Part shown: positions 59,500 through 64,000 of the stretch, piece by piece
How the letters are laid out: the number at the start of each line of letters is the position of its first letter
Position numbering within the stretch: position 1 is the stretch's first letter
Assembly (NCBI RefSeq): GCF_001690985.1
Contig: NZ_MAJS01000005.1
Coordinates: 135,080 to 199,079, forward strand
Reading direction: 5' to 3'
DNA length: 64,000 bases
DNA from: Aliivibrio sp. 1S175
GTDB lineage: Bacteria > Pseudomonadota > Gammaproteobacteria > Enterobacterales > Vibrionaceae
Made by a program: the position numbers and the translations under genes
Notes under the pieces: generated by a model
Databases searched by the model: none
What the model was told of the DNA's origin: nothing
What the model saw: the letters and a program-made list of their open reading frames with translations, nothing else

Positions 59500-60340
59500 T
59501 GACCGATTCTCTCTCTTTATTACATGTTTCACGTGAAACATCGTTAAAATCACTTGGTGACTGACAGACAGGACAACAATGGTCTTTGGGAATACCCATC
59601 GTCGACCAAGATAATGACTTACCATTAAATTGATGCAGTGAACTCCATGCCATCCACTCAGGTTGCGTTAAATACTTAATTGTCTCTAAGGCTTGTAGAT
59701 TACCGATCATGCCAACCACTGGCCCAATAATTCCGAAAGATTGACAGTTTTTCGTTTGTTGGCTTTCAATAAAAGGGAACAGACAGTGATAACAAGACGA
59801 CGATGTGTTGCCTAACTCATCACTCTTATTTGAAAACAACATCAATTGTCCTTGCCAACCAATCGCTGCGCCAGAAATTAAAGGCACCTGATGTTGAACA
59901 CAGGCGGCATTAATATTGTGACGTGTTGTTAAGTTATCAGTGCAGTCTAGAACAACATCTACCTGTGTAATGAATCGTGAAAGCGCAGGTTCTGTTAGGT
60001 GCTTCGTTATCACCTCAATCGTAATCGTCTTGTTTATTGATTGCAGTTCTTGAGCCATCGCTAACGCTTTGTTCTGTTTTATACTCTGCTCACGATAAAC
60101 CACTTGCCTCTGTAAGTTACTAAGATCAACGTCATCGCCATCGGCAATAATCAACGTCCCGACACCTGCGGCAGCCAAATACATTCCAACAGATGATCCC
60201 AATCCTCCGCAGCCAACCATTAGCACGGTGCTATTTCGAAGAGACACTTGTCCTCGCTCACCAATATCAGGCAGCATGATTTGTCGGCTATAGCGAAGGA
60301 AATCTTGATCGTTTAATCCTTCCATCAACAAATTACTCAT
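59492..60340 (-). CDS. thiF: ThiF, ThiS adenylyltransferase
   Basis: E1-like enzyme that adenylates the ThiS C-terminus. 282 residues. Opens with [20 protein letters not shown]; nucleotide loop [47 protein letters not shown]. Zinc cysteines CYHC and CCPVC. E. coli ThiF is 251 residues; the extra C-terminal tail here ([17 protein letters not shown]) is where a perfect parS site is encoded: VSRET is the translation of TGTTTCACGTGAAACA. Overlaps thiE by 8 bases and thiS by 8. Confidence 0.95.
   Translation of the reverse strand: MSNLLMEGLNDQDFLRYSRQIMLPDIGERGQVSLRNSTVLMVGCGGLGSSVGMYLAAAGVGTLIIADGDDVDLSNLQRQVVYREQSIKQNKALAMAQELQSINKTITIEVITKHLTEPALSRFITQVDVVLDCTDNLTTRHNINAACVQHQVPLISGAAIGWQGQLMLFSNKSDELGNTSSSCYHCLFPFIESQQTKNCQSFGIIGPVVGMIGNLQALETIKYLTQPEWMAWSSLHQFNGKSLSWSTMGIPKDHCCPVCQSPSDFNDVSRETCNKERESVSE
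59525..59540. promoter_or_regulatory. parS site 2, perfect, inside thiF
   Basis: TGTTTCACGTGAAACA, 16 of 16, lying in the thiF coding region near its 3' end and read as Val-Ser-Arg-Glu-Thr. Confidence 0.92.
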
Positions 60341-61013
60341 CCATCACCTCAAGTGCATTTTGCGTTTTAAGAAGGTAATCGGATGTTCTTGGTTGGGCTA
60401 AAATCGCAGAAAACTGATTGACGGCTTTTTCAATATTATCGGCTTGAGTGATAGCTCGAACGACCGCAATGCTATCAACGCCTGTTTGCCACACTTGCTC
60501 AGCCACCGTTAAATCAATACCACCGATAGCAACGGTTGGTATATCACCCGCTAATTTTCTGTTGTTCGCTAAGTTAACTAAACCTTGAGGTTCTGATGGC
60601 ATGTCTTTGGTCGGCGTAGGGAAAATATGACCAAGAGCTAAGTAACTTGGGTTCAGTGCTTTAACGGTCATTAACTCACTGTCATCGTGAGTAGATAGTC
60701 CTAAACAAATACCGGCATCAGAGATGGCAAGTAAATCGGCCACTTCAATGTCTTCTTGTCCAAGATGAATACCAAACGCGCCATGCTTTATTGCTAGTTG
60801 CCAATAGTCATTAATAAAGACTTGGGCATCATACTCACGGCCGAGTCTAATCGCTTTGATGATCTGGTTTTCTAAATCAGGGTGTTCTGGGTTTTTAATT
60901 CGTAATTGAATGGTTTGAACATTAAGTTTAAGTAAGGTTTCTATCCATGCCACATCATCTACCACAGGGTAAAGGCCAAACTTTTCTCTATCTATTGCTG
61001 GGAAAAAATACAT
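60333..61013 (-). CDS. thiE: Thiamine-phosphate synthase
   Basis: Joins the pyrimidine (HMP-PP) and the thiazole phosphate to thiamine phosphate. 226 residues, TIM barrel. QLRIKNP near the start, the catalytic/magnesium region [20 protein letters not shown] with [30 protein letters not shown] and the phosphate loop TVAIGGIDL. Overlaps thiF by 8 bases; the 65-base gap from thiC holds parS site 3. Confidence 0.95.
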   Translation of the reverse strand: MYFFPAIDREKFGLYPVVDDVAWIETLLKLNVQTIQLRIKNPEHPDLENQIIKAIRLGREYDAQVFINDYWQLAIKHGAFGIHLGQEDIEVADLLAISDAGICLGLSTHDDSELMTVKALNPSYLALGHIFPTPTKDMPSEPQGLVNLANNRKLAGDIPTVAIGGIDLTVAEQVWQTGVDSIAVVRAITQADNIEKAVNQFSAILAQPRTSDYLLKTQNALEVMDE

Positions 61014-61032
61014 CGTTTGAACTCCATATCAG

Positions 61033-61048
61033 TGTTTCACGTGAAACA
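61033..61048. promoter_or_regulatory. parS site 3, perfect, in the thiC-thiE gap
   Basis: TGTTTCACGTGAAACA, 16 of 16, inside a larger perfect palindrome of 28 bases (61027-61054). The site is about 20 bases before the thiE start, so bound ParB or RNA folding could affect thiE expression. Confidence 0.93.
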
Positions 61049-61078
61049 CTGATAGTAATTTTATGGGTAAAAAGAGAA

Positions 61079-63223
<2,145 letters not shown>

Positions 63224-63320
63224 CTTGTTCCCTTCGCAGGTATTAGCCTGATCAGGTTCTACGGATCCCGCAATGCGGTCTCAGCTCGTACTTTAAAAAA
63301 GTACTAAGCACTCCGACAAG
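63224..63320 (-). promoter_or_regulatory. TPP riboswitch (THI box) of the thi operon
   Basis: Minus strand: CTTGTCGGAGTGC, then GCTGAGACCG, GCGGGATCCG, GAACCTGATCAGGCTAATAC and CTGCGAAGGGAACAAG: all five conserved blocks of the thiamine-pyrophosphate aptamer. It lies 200 bases upstream of thiC. A nine-base complement of the aptamer's first strand (TCCGACAAG, 63058-63066) occurs 33 bases before the thiC start and may be part of the expression platform. Confidence 0.96.
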
Positions 63321-63499
63321 TTTCTTTCAGAATTTCTTGGTGAAAAACTGAACGTTATCGGAGTATAAAGAAAGTAAATTGAAATTGAAACGAAGAAAGG
63401 CATTGTTTCACGCTGGTTGGTGGAGTTTGCGAGTTAAAGCATGTCCAACTCTAACTCACAGACAACGGTAAATTAGATTCCAATCTACCGTAATAGCAA

Positions 63500-63515
63500 T
63501 GTTCCACGTGAAACT
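63500..63515. promoter_or_regulatory. parS site 4 at the end of the anion-transporter gene
   Basis: TGTTCCACGTGAAACT: full match to NGTTNCACGTGAAACN, 14 of 16 to the perfect site. It overlaps the stop codon of the CLC gene by two bases. Confidence 0.8.
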
Positions 63516-64000
63516 ACTTATCACCTTTCATCAATTTTTTAGCCATGTGCTTTAACGTCGATGAATTATATTCTCGATATGACCCAATTTTATTAGAGCC
63601 ATCATGATCACGACCATGCTCTAATGTTTTAGATACCGCTACACGTTGAGATGAATAAATCCCAGTATGACCACTGAAGTAATAAGCGGTATAACACGCT
63701 AACGCAAAGTAAGGTAAGTAATCCGCGCCAAACAACTCAACCCCCATGATTGTACACGCTAGCGGAGTGTTAGTTGCTGCTGCAAATACGGCTAAAAATC
63801 CTAAAGCTGCAAACAGATCAACTGGCGCTCCCATCACCCAAGCTAAGAAGTTACCGAAGGTTGCACCAACAAAAAACAGTGGTGTCACTTCTCCCCCTTT
63901 ATAACCCGCAGCTAACGTTATCGCGGTAAGCAATAACTTCAAAATCCAGCTATACCATTCTGCTCCGCCAGCACTAAATGCTGAGGTAATACTCACACCG
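63514..64000 (-). CDS. CLC-family anion channel/antiporter, C-terminal part
   Basis: Frame open to the window edge; the N-terminal two thirds lie outside. The visible 160 residues hold four membrane segments. [20 protein letters not shown] stands where CLC proteins have the GxFxP anion-binding motif, and [15 protein letters not shown] the next helix. The C-terminus is soluble and basic ([16 protein letters not shown]) with no CBS domain. This wording reminds me of the group that includes fluoride-exporting CLC-F more than of ClcA, but the decisive N-terminal residues are not in view. Confidence 0.8.
   Translation of the reverse strand, partial: GVSITSAFSAGGAEWYSWILKLLLTAITLAAGYKGGEVTPLFFVGATFGNFLAWVMGAPVDLFAALGFLAVFAAATNTPLACTIMGVELFGADYLPYFALACYTAYYFSGHTGIYSSQRVAVSKTLEHGRDHDGSNKIGSYREYNSSTLKHMAKKLMKGDK

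Overview
The window looks like an origin-proximal piece of the large chromosome of a marine Vibrionaceae, most likely Aliivibrio (Vibrio fischeri group). Reasons: AT-rich composition; Vibrio-type gene order (polA-spf-engB, cyaA/hemCDXY, ubiE-ubiJ-ubiB-tatABC, thiCEFSGH); a RyhB with a long 3' part; and two tandem CsrB-type RNAs with GacA boxes. I see no tRNA, rRNA, prophage, insertion sequence, CRISPR array or broken gene. Nearly all genes are core housekeeping. The more interesting content lies between genes: five or six small RNAs, two riboswitches, four ParB (parS) sites and a family of long dispersed inverted-repeat elements.

Layout. 0-9.4 kb: eda, a COG3650/NlpE-like lipoprotein, a DTW-domain tRNA modification enzyme, a FIST-GGDEF-EAL signalling protein, an HI0933-type flavoprotein, uspB, ftnA, uspA, rsmJ and asnC. 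9.4-15 kb: hemN, a DUF2489 gene, yihI, a zinc-finger methyltransferase, cytochrome c4 and engB. The engB-polA gap carries Spot 42 (spf) and a second, shorter sRNA (VSsrna24-like). 15-25 kb: polA with a DnaA-box/GATC cluster upstream, ryhB with a Fur box, the queuosine-precursor transporter yhhQ with a probable preQ1 riboswitch, a DUF3630 gene, recQ, rarD, a 56-residue zinc-ribbon protein and uvrD. 25-36.5 kb: cyaA divergent from hemCDXY, then fre, a ferredoxin, ubiD with a duplicated C-terminal segment, and a secreted protein of unknown function. 36.6-43.7 kb: rho, trxA, rhlB-gppA, hemB and a TatD-family nuclease.

43.7-45.5 kb is an 892-bp tandem duplication. Each unit holds a dispersed repeat element, a csrB gene on the minus strand and a far-upstream GacA box; the two boxes sit at exactly the same distance from their promoters although the DNA between has diverged. 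45.5-51.6 kb: rmuC, the ubiquinone genes ubiE-ubiJ-ubiB and the Tat translocase tatABC. 51.7-57.3 kb: a DMT transporter, a short protein resembling only the N-terminal half of H-NS, a Bcr/CflA-type exporter divergent from a LysR regulator, and pepP. 57.3-63.5 kb: the thiamine operon thiCEFSGH under a TPP riboswitch, with four parS sites scattered through it, one inside thiF. The window ends in a partial CLC-type anion transporter.

Themes: heme synthesis (hemCDXY, hemN, hemB) and its use (cytochrome c4), with iron control through RyhB and ferritin; carbon-status control through cAMP (cyaA), Spot 42 and Csr; ubiquinone synthesis split over two loci (ubiD; ubiEJB); and chromosome maintenance (polA, uvrD, recQ, parS). 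All names rest on reading the sequence and on memory of the families; no database search was run.
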